From assembly GCA_002361235.1 (NCBI GenBank), contig DESI01000093.1:1-13761 (forward strand): a stretch of DNA of 13,761 nucleotides. The letters are read 5' to 3'. Below the pieces are notes generated by a model. That model made no database searches. It was not told the DNA's origin and saw nothing but the letters and a program-made list of their open reading frames with translations. Position 1 is the stretch's first letter; each line of letters opens with the position of its first letter. This document shows positions 5,148 to 12,447 of this stretch, in pieces. The position numbers and the translations under genes are program-made. The stretch comes from Porphyromonadaceae bacterium UBA3318 (GTDB taxonomy: Bacteria; Bacteroidota; Bacteroidia; Bacteroidales; Muribaculaceae).

Positions 5148-6005
5148 ATGGCCCGAAACGAAATGGAAGAAACGAATAGCGGCTACAGGGCGATACGCAT
5201 AGGAGACCCGTCAGACTGGCGATTGGTGATGGTGATCGGTGCCGGTGGCATCGAGACATATCTGCGCAATGTGGAGAATCCGATGGACGAGGTCGAGACA
5301 CTGTTCCGCGAGGAATGGGACGGTGACACGTCGACCTTGCTGGAGCGTGTGGAGAGTGCTGTGTACGACCATCCTCAGTTGCTCGACGACTTTGCCGCCG
5401 ACATAGCGATAGAGACGCCCAAGGCGTTGTGGATTCCCGAGAAAATAGTGGAAAAGGGTGAGGAATCGGATTCCGAGGACGAGACGCCGACCGTGGAGAA
5501 GATATACAACACCGTGTACGAAGCCGCCGAGGAGGACATAATGCAGGACTATGTGGACGGCAAGGTGTGCGCCTACACGCTCGTGCCGGGCTTGCAGGCA
5601 TTCCTGCAGCGCACGTTCCCCGGCGCGCGGATACGCTGCCACCAGTCGGTATTGGTGAAGCGCCTGTGCGACAGGGTGGTGGATATGCCTCGCGTGTACA
5701 TAGACATACGCAAGGGATGGGCCGATTTCGTGGTGTTCGATGGCGCGAAGCTGCTGATGGCCGTGAGTCACGAATGGCGCGCGCAGGAAGATATACGTTA
5801 TCATTTGTTTAATCTGTTGGACGTGTACGACATCGACCCGAAGGGGGTGCATGTCAGCCTGTCGGGAATGCGCGACGAGAAGAACGCGCTGATGCAGGCG
5901 TTGCGCAGCGACGTGGCGTATGTGATGAAAACGTTAGTGCCCGGCATAGCCTCCAAGACGGGTATGTCGCTTGTGGCGTCGCTGCTGATGAGAAGCGAGA
6001 AGTAG
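5148..6005 (+). CDS. DUF3822 family protein
   Basis: Its function is not established. The match to DUF3822 rests on overall character and on its place immediately upstream of rsmD, a conserved neighbourhood in Bacteroidetes. The protein is soluble with no signal peptide or membrane segment. Its parts are an N-terminal domain (WRLVMVIGAGGIETYLRN and following), an acidic low-complexity insert near residues 100-115 (EKGEESDSEDETPT), and a C-terminal part. That part contains VYIDIRKGWADFVVFDGAKL, which has the Asp-then-beta-hairpin look of an actin/Hsp70-like ATPase phosphate loop, as in PilM-type proteins (inference). I chose ATG 5148, giving 285 residues. ATG 5163 is an equally possible start, and an in-frame TTG at 5130 is less likely because it overlaps the promoter-like box. 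RsmD follows after 46 nt. Confidence 0.78.
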   Translation: MARNEMEETNSGYRAIRIGDPSDWRLVMVIGAGGIETYLRNVENPMDEVETLFREEWDGDTSTLLERVESAVYDHPQLLDDFAADIAIETPKALWIPEKIVEKGEESDSEDETPTVEKIYNTVYEAAEEDIMQDYVDGKVCAYTLVPGLQAFLQRTFPGARIRCHQSVLVKRLCDRVVDMPRVYIDIRKGWADFVVFDGAKLLMAVSHEWRAQEDIRYHLFNLLDVYDIDPKGVHVSLSGMRDEKNALMQALRSDVAYVMKTLVPGIASKTGMSLVASLLMRSEK

Positions 6006-6051
6006 TGATAAGTGACAAGTGACGAGGTAAGGTAGAAATAAGAAAGACTGG

Positions 6052-6600
6052 ATGAGGATAATAAGAGGGAAATATGGCCGCCGTCGGTTTGACGTGCCGA
6101 AGAACATAACGGCGCGTCCTACTACGGACTTTGCGCGCGAGAACCTGTTCAATGTGCTGGAGAACCGCGGCGAGATAGAGGACATGGTGGTGCTGGACCT
6201 GTTTGCCGGCACGGGAGCGATATCGTGGGAATTCGTGTCGCGCGGCGCTCGTGAGGTAACCGCCGTAGAGGAAGCTCCCGTGCAGGCACGTTTCATCCTG
6301 TCGGTGCAGGAGAAATTAGGCGACAAGACGTTGCGGCTGTTTCGCGGCGACGTGTTCCGCTATCTGGAGCGTCCCCGCGGTGAATACGATGTGGTATTCG
6401 CCGACCCGCCGTACGATCATCCTCGTTTCGGCGAGATACCGGGCCTGATACTCGGGTCGAGCGCAGCAAAACCCGGAGCATTGGTGATTGTGGAGCATTC
6501 CTCGAAGTTCGATTTCAGCGAGATGCCCGAATTTACCGAGAAACGGGAATACGGCAGCGTGAACTTCAGCTTTTTCAGAAAGAAAACGGAGGAACAGTAA
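6052..6600 (+). CDS. rsmD: 16S rRNA (guanine(966)-N2)-methyltransferase RsmD
   Basis: It uses S-adenosylmethionine to methylate N2 of G966 (E. coli numbering) in 16S rRNA of the assembled small subunit. All family blocks are present in 182 residues, the usual length. They are MRIIRGKYGRRR at the start, RPTTDFARENLFN (22-34), the SAM-binding VLDLFAGTGAISWE (47-60), the acidic AVEE (71-74) that follows motif I, the catalytic DPPY (118-121) and LVIVEHS (144-150). The conserved N-terminal MRIIRG fixes the start at 6052. It lies 46 nt after DUF3822 and 44 nt before ribBA in the same direction, with no terminator between, so co-transcription is likely. Confidence 0.94.
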   Translation: MRIIRGKYGRRRFDVPKNITARPTTDFARENLFNVLENRGEIEDMVVLDLFAGTGAISWEFVSRGAREVTAVEEAPVQARFILSVQEKLGDKTLRLFRGDVFRYLERPRGEYDVVFADPPYDHPRFGEIPGLILGSSAAKPGALVIVEHSSKFDFSEMPEFTEKREYGSVNFSFFRKKTEEQ

Positions 6601-6644
6601 GATAATGGATTGAGGTATAATCAGACATAAGACTCAGAATAAAG

Positions 6645-7859
6645 ATGGACAATAAGATAATACTGGACAGGATAGAGGACGCCATTGAGGATTTCCGCAA
6701 CGGCAAAATGGTGATAGTGGTGGACGACGAGGACCGCGAGAACGAAGGAGACCTGATCATGGCCGCCGAGAAGATCACGCCCGAGGACGTGAACTTCATG
6801 CTGAAGAACGCCCGCGGCGTGCTGTGCGCGCCCATCACTCAGGAGCGTTGCCGCGAACTGAAACTGGAGAAGCAGGTGGAGGACAACACCTCGATGCTCG
6901 GCACTCCGTTTACCGTGACCGTTGACAAGCTGGAAGGGTGCTCCACCGGCGTGAGTGCAGCCGACCGTAGCGCCACGCTGCGCGCCCTGGCCGATCCCGC
7001 ATCGGTGCCCGAGACCTTCGGACGCCCGGGACATGTCAATCCGCTGTATGCCCAGGACCGAGGCGTGCTGCAGCGCGCCGGACACACCGAGGCCGCAGTG
7101 GATCTGTGCCGTCTGGCCGGACTCGAACCCGCCGGCGTGCTGATGGAGATAATGAACGAGGACGGCACAATGGCCCGTCTCCCCGAGCTGCGCAAGTATG
7201 CCGACGAATGGGGACTGAAGTTGGTCAGCATCGCCGATCTGATAGCATACCGTCTGCAGAACGACTCATTGGTGGAGCGCGGCGAGGAAGTAGACCTTCC
7301 CACCGCCTACGGACATTTCCACCTGATACCCTTCCGTCAGAAGGACAACGGACTGGAGCATGTGGCCCTGATCAAAGGCGACGTGACGGGCGACGAACCT
7401 GTATTAGTGCGCGTGCATTCCAGCTGCGCCACCGGCGACATATTCGGCTCGATGCGCTGCGAATGCGGCGAACAGCTGCACAAGTCCATGCAGGCGATAG
7501 ACAAGGAGGGACGCGGCGCCGTGATATACCTCAACCAGGAGGGGCGCGGCATCGGACTGATGGAGAAGATAAAGGCCTATAAGTTGCAGGAGAACGGCAT
7601 GGACACCGTCGACGCCAACCTGCACCTCGGCCACAAGGCCGACGAGCGCGACTACGGAGTGGGAGCCAACATCCTGCATTCGTTGGGAATACGGAAAATG
7701 AAACTGATGACCAACAACCCGATGAAGCGTATCGGTCTGGACGGCTACGGCCTGGAGATTACCGAGATAATCCCGCTGGAGATAGAGCCCAACGAGTACA
7801 ACCGGTTCTACATGAGGACCAAGAAGGAAAGGATGGGACATCAATTACACAAAGTGTAA
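6645..7859 (+). CDS. ribBA: Bifunctional riboflavin enzyme RibBA (DHBP synthase / GTP cyclohydrolase II)
   Basis: This protein supplies both precursors of riboflavin. The N-terminal RibB domain (about 1-205) makes 3,4-dihydroxy-2-butanone 4-phosphate from ribulose 5-phosphate. It has the metal-binding DDEDRENEGD (27-36), STGVSAADR (100-108), RPGH (127-130) and RAGHTEAAVDL (144-154). The C-terminal RibA domain (about 212-404) opens GTP. It has the zinc ligands Cys261, Cys272 and Cys274 in SSCATGDIFGSMRCECGEQL and the catalytic QEGRGIGLMEKIKAYKLQ (298-315), with TNNPMKR near 356. Both halves appear intact, and 404 residues is the normal fused length. No FMN riboswitch is seen in the 44-nt gap before it, which argues for read-through transcription from upstream. 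Confidence 0.96.
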   Translation: MDNKIILDRIEDAIEDFRNGKMVIVVDDEDRENEGDLIMAAEKITPEDVNFMLKNARGVLCAPITQERCRELKLEKQVEDNTSMLGTPFTVTVDKLEGCSTGVSAADRSATLRALADPASVPETFGRPGHVNPLYAQDRGVLQRAGHTEAAVDLCRLAGLEPAGVLMEIMNEDGTMARLPELRKYADEWGLKLVSIADLIAYRLQNDSLVERGEEVDLPTAYGHFHLIPFRQKDNGLEHVALIKGDVTGDEPVLVRVHSSCATGDIFGSMRCECGEQLHKSMQAIDKEGRGAVIYLNQEGRGIGLMEKIKAYKLQENGMDTVDANLHLGHKADERDYGVGANILHSLGIRKMKLMTNNPMKRIGLDGYGLEITEIIPLEIEPNEYNRFYMRTKKERMGHQLHKV

Positions 7860-7867
7860 TTGATGGA

Positions 7868-7899
7868 AGTTGAAAGAGTTTAGAAAGTTAAGAGAATAG
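7868..7899. repeat. GTTGAAAGAGTT spacer repeat, copy 1
   Basis: The spacer after ribBA begins GTTGAAAGAGTT and continues AGAAAGTTAAGAGAATAG. Almost the same text, with a 10-base internal duplication, follows dnaJ at 13648-13686. It is rich in AAAGTT/AGAGTT words. It has no hairpin or T tract and is probably a dispersed short repeat in gene spacers. Confidence 0.5.
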
Positions 7900-7916
7900 T
7901 GTAAATAAAGGTAGAG

Positions 7917-10712
7917 ATGAGGCGGACAATAATAACAACTGCGGCAGTAGTGGCGATGGCAGCTATGGCATTAGGAGCCAATGCCGAAAAGAGGGCTTTG
8001 GGCCACGATGATTTCGACAACTGGAAGGGTGTGACCAACTACGGCGTGAGCCGCAACGGCGCGTGGGCGGCGTATGCCGTCAATCCGCAGGAGGGTGACG
8101 GCGAGCTGTACTTCCGTAACGTGAAGACCGGTAAAAGCGTGATGATACCGCGCGGCTACAAGCCTCAGTTTACCGCCGACGGCAAATATGGCGTGGCGTT
8201 GATCAAGCCTCAATACTCCAAGACCCGCAAAGCCAAGATAGCCAAGAAGAAAGACCATGAGATGCCGACCGACTCCCTGGCTATGGTCGATCTGGAGACC
8301 CTGAAGGTAGAGAAGGTGGCCGACGTCAAGAGCTATAAGTTGGGACGCGACGGCGGCGACTGGGTGGCCTGGGTATCGACCGATACCGCATATATCAAGG
8401 CCAAGGAGCTTAAAGACAAGGATATAAACCGTCCCATCGTGATGTACGACATGGAGACGGGCCAGAAGCGCGCCATCAAGTACGTGAAGGACTTCGTGTT
8501 CTCGCGCGATGGCGGCAAATTGGCGCTGAGCATTGAGAAACCTGAGAAGGACACGATAGCCACCAACGGCGTGGGAATGGTGTTCTTTCCCGACACGAGC
8601 TATGTGCTGATAGACCGTGACAAGAAATTTTACGGCACGCCCGTATTGGATTATGCCGGCGAAAAATTGGCCTATACCTGCAGCGACGACACCGTGAAAA
8701 GCGGCACCAAGGACGTGAAGATATTCGTGAGCGACCTTCGCCACGAGATGCGCAGCCCGCGCGAGGTAGTGATGAGCTATAAGGACCGTCAGGGCAACGT
8801 GCTGCGGCCCAACGAATACACGACGCCCAAGTTCTCGCACAACGGCAAACGGCTGATAGGGGGCGTGGCACCGGTGATAGCGCCCGACGACACGACCATC
8901 TACGACTTCGAGACCGGTAAGCTCGACATCTGGCGCTGGGACGCACCCATGACTCCGCCGCAGGAGAAACATAATCTTGACGACATCAAAAAGGTGTCTT
9001 ATCCGGTTGTCGTGAATCTTGACAACGGCAAGCAGACACTGCTGACCGACAATCTGCTGGAGACAGTGGAACCCGGCGACCGCTGGGACAGCGACTGGGT
9101 ATTAGTCGTAGACCGCAATGAATCCGTGGTCAGCGAGCAGTGGAACTACTTCGCGCCCACGCGGATGTATGTGATGAACGTGAACACCGGCGAGAAGCGC
9201 GAGGTGGGCAAGTTCATGCTGGACCAGCAGCCCCAGCTGTCGCCCAGCGGCAACTATGTGGCATGGTTCGACAACCGCACCTGGAACGTTTACGACATAA
9301 AGAACAACCGCACGGTCGACGCCGGCAAGGATGTGCCCGAGCCGCTGTGGGACACTCTCGACGAGCATCCCTCGCCCTCGATGGCATGGGGCAGCGCCGG
9401 ATGGAGCAAGGACGACGGCCGATTCTTAGTTTACGGCAAGTGTGACATCTGGAGCCTCGACCCGAAAGGGGAGGCCAAGCCCGTGAACCTGACCAAAGGG
9501 AAGGGAGAGGCCGACGGAGTGCGGATACGTTACAAGGAACTTGATTCCGAATACCGCTATCTCAGCGACGGCGACGTGATGACACTGTCGCTGTACGATT
9601 ACAAGGATCATTACTACGGCATGGGCTGGATGCGCTACGGCAAGAACGACACTCCTCATTTCGAGGTACTGGACGGCCACGAATACAGCTATGTGCGCAA
9701 GGCCAAAGACGCCCCGGTCTATACCTGGACACGCGGCAATTTCTCCGAGATTCCCGAGGTGTGGCTGAGCAAAGGAACGGCTTTTGAGAAAGCGCAGAAA
9801 CTGACGCAGGTCAGCGACCAGCTCACGGACGTGAAGTGGGGCACGGCGCGGCTTGTGAAATGGTATGCCTACGACGGCAAGCCGACCGAAGGAGTGCTCT
9901 ACGTGCCCGATGACCTCGACACCTCCAAGCAGTATCCGATGCTGTGCGTGTTCTACGAGACGGGTACGGAGGACCTGTACAGCCACTACACCATGCAGCC
10001 CTCGTGGAGCTGGGTGAACTATGGCTTCTATGTCAGCCGCGGGTATGTGGTGTTCGTGCCAGATATCCATTACACCTCCGGACGTCCCGGCGAGGACGCG
10101 TACAATTACGTGTGTAGCGGCGTGGAGGAGATGTGTCGCCGCTATCCCTGGATCAACAAGGACAAGGTGGGCATCGACGGTCAGAGCTGGGGAGGCTATC
10201 AGACAGCCTTCTTAGTGACGCGCACAAACATGTTTGCCTGCGCAGGGTCGGGCGCTCCGGTGTCGAACATGACGTCGGCCTACGGCGGCATACGCTGGGA
10301 GTCGGGCGACTCACGCCAGGCCCAGTACGAGCAGGGTCAGAGCCGTATCGGCGGCAATCTGTGGGACAAGACCCAGCAGTACATAGCCAACTCGCCGGTG
10401 TTCTATGCCAACCGCGTAAACACACCGCTGCTGATAATGCACAACGACAACGACGGCGCGGTGCCATGGTATCAGGGCATAGAGATGTTCATGGCCCTGC
10501 GACGCCTGCAAAAGCCCGTGTGGATGCTGCAGTACAACGGCGAAAGCCACAACATCAAGGCGCGCAAGAACCGCAAGGACATCACAAAGCGTCTGCAGCA
10601 ATTCTTCGACCACTATCTGAAGGACGACCCTATGCCTATGTGGATGAAGGATGGCGTGCCTATGATCAGAAAGGGTCAGGAATTCGGATTCGAACTGATT
10701 GAGGAGAAATGA
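7917..10712 (+). CDS. Secreted S9 family (prolyl oligopeptidase-type) serine peptidase
   Basis: This is a predicted periplasmic peptidase that cleaves short peptides. A signal peptide spans residues 1-23 (MRRTIITTAAVVAMAAMALG, then Ala-Asn-Ala before the cut). Residues of roughly 30-640 carry repeated short strands of a beta-propeller. The alpha/beta-hydrolase domain follows to 931 and has a complete triad: Ser757 in DGQSWGGYQT, Asp846 in HNDNDGAVPW and His878 in NGESHNI. The order Ser-Asp-His and the GxSxGG motif are those of family S9; the exact subfamily (oligopeptidase, dipeptidyl peptidase or acylaminoacyl peptidase) is uncertain. The length, over 900 residues, is at the long end for S9 and fits Bacteroidetes secreted members. 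The start is supported by the signal peptide. Its stop overlaps the ispE start (ATGA), which suggests translational coupling. Confidence 0.93.
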   Translation: MRRTIITTAAVVAMAAMALGANAEKRALGHDDFDNWKGVTNYGVSRNGAWAAYAVNPQEGDGELYFRNVKTGKSVMIPRGYKPQFTADGKYGVALIKPQYSKTRKAKIAKKKDHEMPTDSLAMVDLETLKVEKVADVKSYKLGRDGGDWVAWVSTDTAYIKAKELKDKDINRPIVMYDMETGQKRAIKYVKDFVFSRDGGKLALSIEKPEKDTIATNGVGMVFFPDTSYVLIDRDKKFYGTPVLDYAGEKLAYTCSDDTVKSGTKDVKIFVSDLRHEMRSPREVVMSYKDRQGNVLRPNEYTTPKFSHNGKRLIGGVAPVIAPDDTTIYDFETGKLDIWRWDAPMTPPQEKHNLDDIKKVSYPVVVNLDNGKQTLLTDNLLETVEPGDRWDSDWVLVVDRNESVVSEQWNYFAPTRMYVMNVNTGEKREVGKFMLDQQPQLSPSGNYVAWFDNRTWNVYDIKNNRTVDAGKDVPEPLWDTLDEHPSPSMAWGSAGWSKDDGRFLVYGKCDIWSLDPKGEAKPVNLTKGKGEADGVRIRYKELDSEYRYLSDGDVMTLSLYDYKDHYYGMGWMRYGKNDTPHFEVLDGHEYSYVRKAKDAPVYTWTRGNFSEIPEVWLSKGTAFEKAQKLTQVSDQLTDVKWGTARLVKWYAYDGKPTEGVLYVPDDLDTSKQYPMLCVFYETGTEDLYSHYTMQPSWSWVNYGFYVSRGYVVFVPDIHYTSGRPGEDAYNYVCSGVEEMCRRYPWINKDKVGIDGQSWGGYQTAFLVTRTNMFACAGSGAPVSNMTSAYGGIRWESGDSRQAQYEQGQSRIGGNLWDKTQQYIANSPVFYANRVNTPLLIMHNDNDGAVPWYQGIEMFMALRRLQKPVWMLQYNGESHNIKARKNRKDITKRLQQFFDHYLKDDPMPMWMKDGVPMIRKGQEFGFELIEEK

Positions 10713-11581
10713 TCCGGTTCGTAAACGCAAAGATCAATATAGGACTCCGTGTGGTCGGCAAGCGCCCGGACGGCTACCACAATCTGGAGACACTGTTCTA
10801 TCCGGTAGGCGTTTATGCCGGGAGCGCGGAGAATCCCGAATCGTTCGGCGATGTATTGGAGATAACTCCTGTCGACACGCCGGGATTCAGAGTCGAAATG
10901 CGTGGCCGGGCAGTAGACTGTCCGCTTGAAAAGAATCTTGTTTACAAGGCTGCGAAGCTATATTTTGACGAACTGGCCACACCCGGATTCGGCGCGCGGA
11001 TAGTGCTGGAGAAGCATCTGCCGGACGGCGCGGGACTTGGAGGGGGTAGCGCCGACGCCGCCTTTACGCTAAAGGGACTGTCGGAACTCGACGCGGATGC
11101 CGACGACGAGACGTTGGCAAGGCTGGCTCTGCGGTTGGGTGCCGACTGTCCCTTTTTCATTTACAACCGGCCTATGTATGCCGAAGGTGTCGGCGAACTG
11201 CTGGAGCCGGCGCCGGGCATCGACCTGAAGGGATGCTGGATCACGATAGTGAAGCCGAGAATTTATATATCGACCAAGGAAGCGTTTGCCGGAATACATT
11301 GCCGACCGTCGGAAACAGATCTGCGAAAGTTGGCAGGCAAGCCCTTGGATGATTACAGATCGGTGGCCGTCAACGACTTCGAGGCGAGTGTGTTTCCCGC
11401 GCATCCCGAACTGCCGGCCATCAAGCGCAGACTGTATGATATGGGCGCGAAATATGCGTCGATGAGCGGCAGCGGCTCGTCGATATACGGCATATTCACC
11501 GACCGCGAGCTTGCCGCGACGGCAAGACGCGAATTTATGCATGACGGAACTATCGAGGCTTCATACTTGTTAAAAATGTGA
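10709..11581 (+). CDS. ispE: 4-diphosphocytidyl-2-C-methyl-D-erythritol kinase (IspE)
   Basis: This is a GHMP-family kinase that phosphorylates 4-diphosphocytidyl-2-C-methyl-D-erythritol with ATP in the non-mevalonate (MEP) pathway to isoprenoids. The substrate-binding AKINIGL (7-13, with Lys8) and RPDGYHNLET (19-28) are present. So are the ATP loop LPDGAGLGGGSADAA (104-118), GADCPFF (144-150) with the catalytic Asp146, and the closing GHMP motif SMSGSGSSIYGIF (251-263). At 290 residues it is of normal size. ATG 10709 overlaps the peptidase stop by 4 nt and a GAGGAG lies just upstream within the peptidase gene, so its translation is probably coupled to that gene. No intrinsic terminator is visible after it. 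Confidence 0.95.
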   Translation: MIRFVNAKINIGLRVVGKRPDGYHNLETLFYPVGVYAGSAENPESFGDVLEITPVDTPGFRVEMRGRAVDCPLEKNLVYKAAKLYFDELATPGFGARIVLEKHLPDGAGLGGGSADAAFTLKGLSELDADADDETLARLALRLGADCPFFIYNRPMYAEGVGELLEPAPGIDLKGCWITIVKPRIYISTKEAFAGIHCRPSETDLRKLAGKPLDDYRSVAVNDFEASVFPAHPELPAIKRRLYDMGAKYASMSGSGSSIYGIFTDRELAATARREFMHDGTIEASYLLKM

Positions 11582-11605
11582 GGGACCTGATTGTGAAGCC
11601 GTTCA

Positions 11606-11635
11606 TATCCCGGTCGCATTCCAGTCGCAGGGATA
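11606..11635 (+). other. Small inverted repeat in the ispE-grpE spacer
   Basis: TATCCC (11606-11611) and GGGATA (11630-11635) are complementary around an 18-base loop that contains GTCGCA twice (11613-11618 and 11624-11629). It is not followed by T residues and so is not a clear terminator. It might be an operator, but the six-pair stem could be chance. Confidence 0.3.
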
Positions 11636-11706
11636 GAAATCTCACAGCCGGGTTATAAAAAACCGATAAATTGTTGCGTAGAGTCCGTAATTAACATTTA
11701 TTGGCA

Positions 11707-11715
11707 TAAAATTTG
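11707..11715 (+). promoter_or_regulatory. Tentative grpE promoter box
   Basis: TAAAATTTG resembles the TAnnTTTG -7 box with one extra A. No TTTG is seen at the right distance upstream. If it is real, transcription begins at about 11722, on top of the first grpE ATG, and the second ATG at 11791 would be used. No CIRCE (HrcA) inverted repeat is present in the spacer. Confidence 0.25.
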
Positions 11716-11721
11716 TAAGGT

Positions 11722-12396
11722 ATGAGACATAATAAGAAGCGCCGTCATCACGATAACGGCACGCAACATCCCGGAACGGGTCAAAGGAATATGGAAGAAA
11801 ACACTACAAATAAGAATGCACAGAAAGCGCCTGAAAACGACGTGGTTGTAGACGAAGTGAACAGCACTCCGGCCGAGGAACAGGAGGCCGGGAACGTCGT
11901 GGCCGAAGGCGCCGACGAGGAACTGAGCGAGGAAGCGAAGCTCCGGAAGGAAGTGGACGAACTCAAGGGAAAACTGGACAAGGCCAAGAACGACGAGCTG
12001 TATCTGCGCGCCGAGTTCGACAATTTCCGCAAGCGCACGCTGAAGGAGAAAGCCGAACTGATCAAGAACGCCGCCGAATCTGCCTTCAAGGGGCTGCTGC
12101 CCGTGGTTGACGACATGGAGCGCGCATTGGCTCACAGCGACGATACGACCGACCCCAAGACGCTGCGCGAGGGAATGGCGCTGATATACAAGAAGCTGAA
12201 GAAATACATGGAGCAGAACGGAGTGAAGGAGATGGAAACCACCGGCAATCCGTTCGACGCCGACAAGGCCGAGGCCATAGCCATGGTGCCCGCACAGTCC
12301 GAGGATCAGAAAGGCATGGTGATAGACACCGTGGAAAAAGGATATACTATAAACGATAAAGTGCTGCGCCACGCTAAGGTAGCCGTCGGCCAGTAA
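11722..12396 (+). CDS. grpE: GrpE, nucleotide exchange factor of DnaK
   Basis: It releases ADP from DnaK so that the Hsp70 cycle can restart, and works as a dimer in the cytoplasm. From about residue 65 the protein shows the family layout. A long coiled coil (EEAKLRKEVDELKGKLDKAK) comes first, then the signature LRAEFDNFRKRTLKEKAELI near 92-111 and FKGLLPVVDDMERAL. The C-terminal beta domain holds GNPFDADKAEAIAMVP and ends VLRHAKVAVGQ. At 224 residues it is slightly long because of the N-terminus. The first 23 residues are basic (MRHNKKRRHHDNG), then the acidic linker usual for GrpE begins at Met24 (ATG 11791, preceded by AAAGGA). Either ATG could be the true start. dnaJ follows after 51 nt. 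Confidence 0.92.
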   Translation: MRHNKKRRHHDNGTQHPGTGQRNMEENTTNKNAQKAPENDVVVDEVNSTPAEEQEAGNVVAEGADEELSEEAKLRKEVDELKGKLDKAKNDELYLRAEFDNFRKRTLKEKAELIKNAAESAFKGLLPVVDDMERALAHSDDTTDPKTLREGMALIYKKLKKYMEQNGVKEMETTGNPFDADKAEAIAMVPAQSEDQKGMVIDTVEKGYTINDKVLRHAKVAVGQ

Positions 12397-12400
12397 AATC

Positions 12401-12424
12401 CCGGCTGGAGATTCCTACAGTCGG
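12401..12424 (+). other. Hairpin between grpE and dnaJ
   Basis: CCGGCTG (12401-12407) pairs with CAGTCGG (12418-12424), seven pairs including one G-U, around a ten-base loop. It has no T tract, so it does not look like a terminator. It could be an mRNA processing or stability element that sets the relative amounts of the two co-chaperones (inference). Confidence 0.4.
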
Positions 12425-12433
12425 ATAAATAAC

Positions 12434-12439
12434 AAGGAG
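12434..12439 (+). promoter_or_regulatory. Shine-Dalgarno sequence of dnaJ
   Basis: AAGGAG lies 8 nt before the ATG at 12448, an ideal spacing. Most genes in this window lack such a site, so dnaJ stands out and its start is well fixed. Confidence 0.7.
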
Positions 12440-12447
12440 CCGGAATT

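Noticed and set aside
4453..5601. Minus-strand open reading of 382 residues opposite MATE and DUF3822
   Set aside because: It crosses an intergenic boundary of real + strand genes, is Arg/His/Pro-rich and matches no family.
6601..6644. FMN riboswitch upstream of ribBA
   Set aside because: The gap is only 44 nt, far too short for the aptamer, and contains none of its conserved segments.
11582..11721. CIRCE/HrcA operator upstream of grpE
   Set aside because: The TTAGCACTC-N9-GAGTGCTAA pattern is absent and hrcA is not adjacent.
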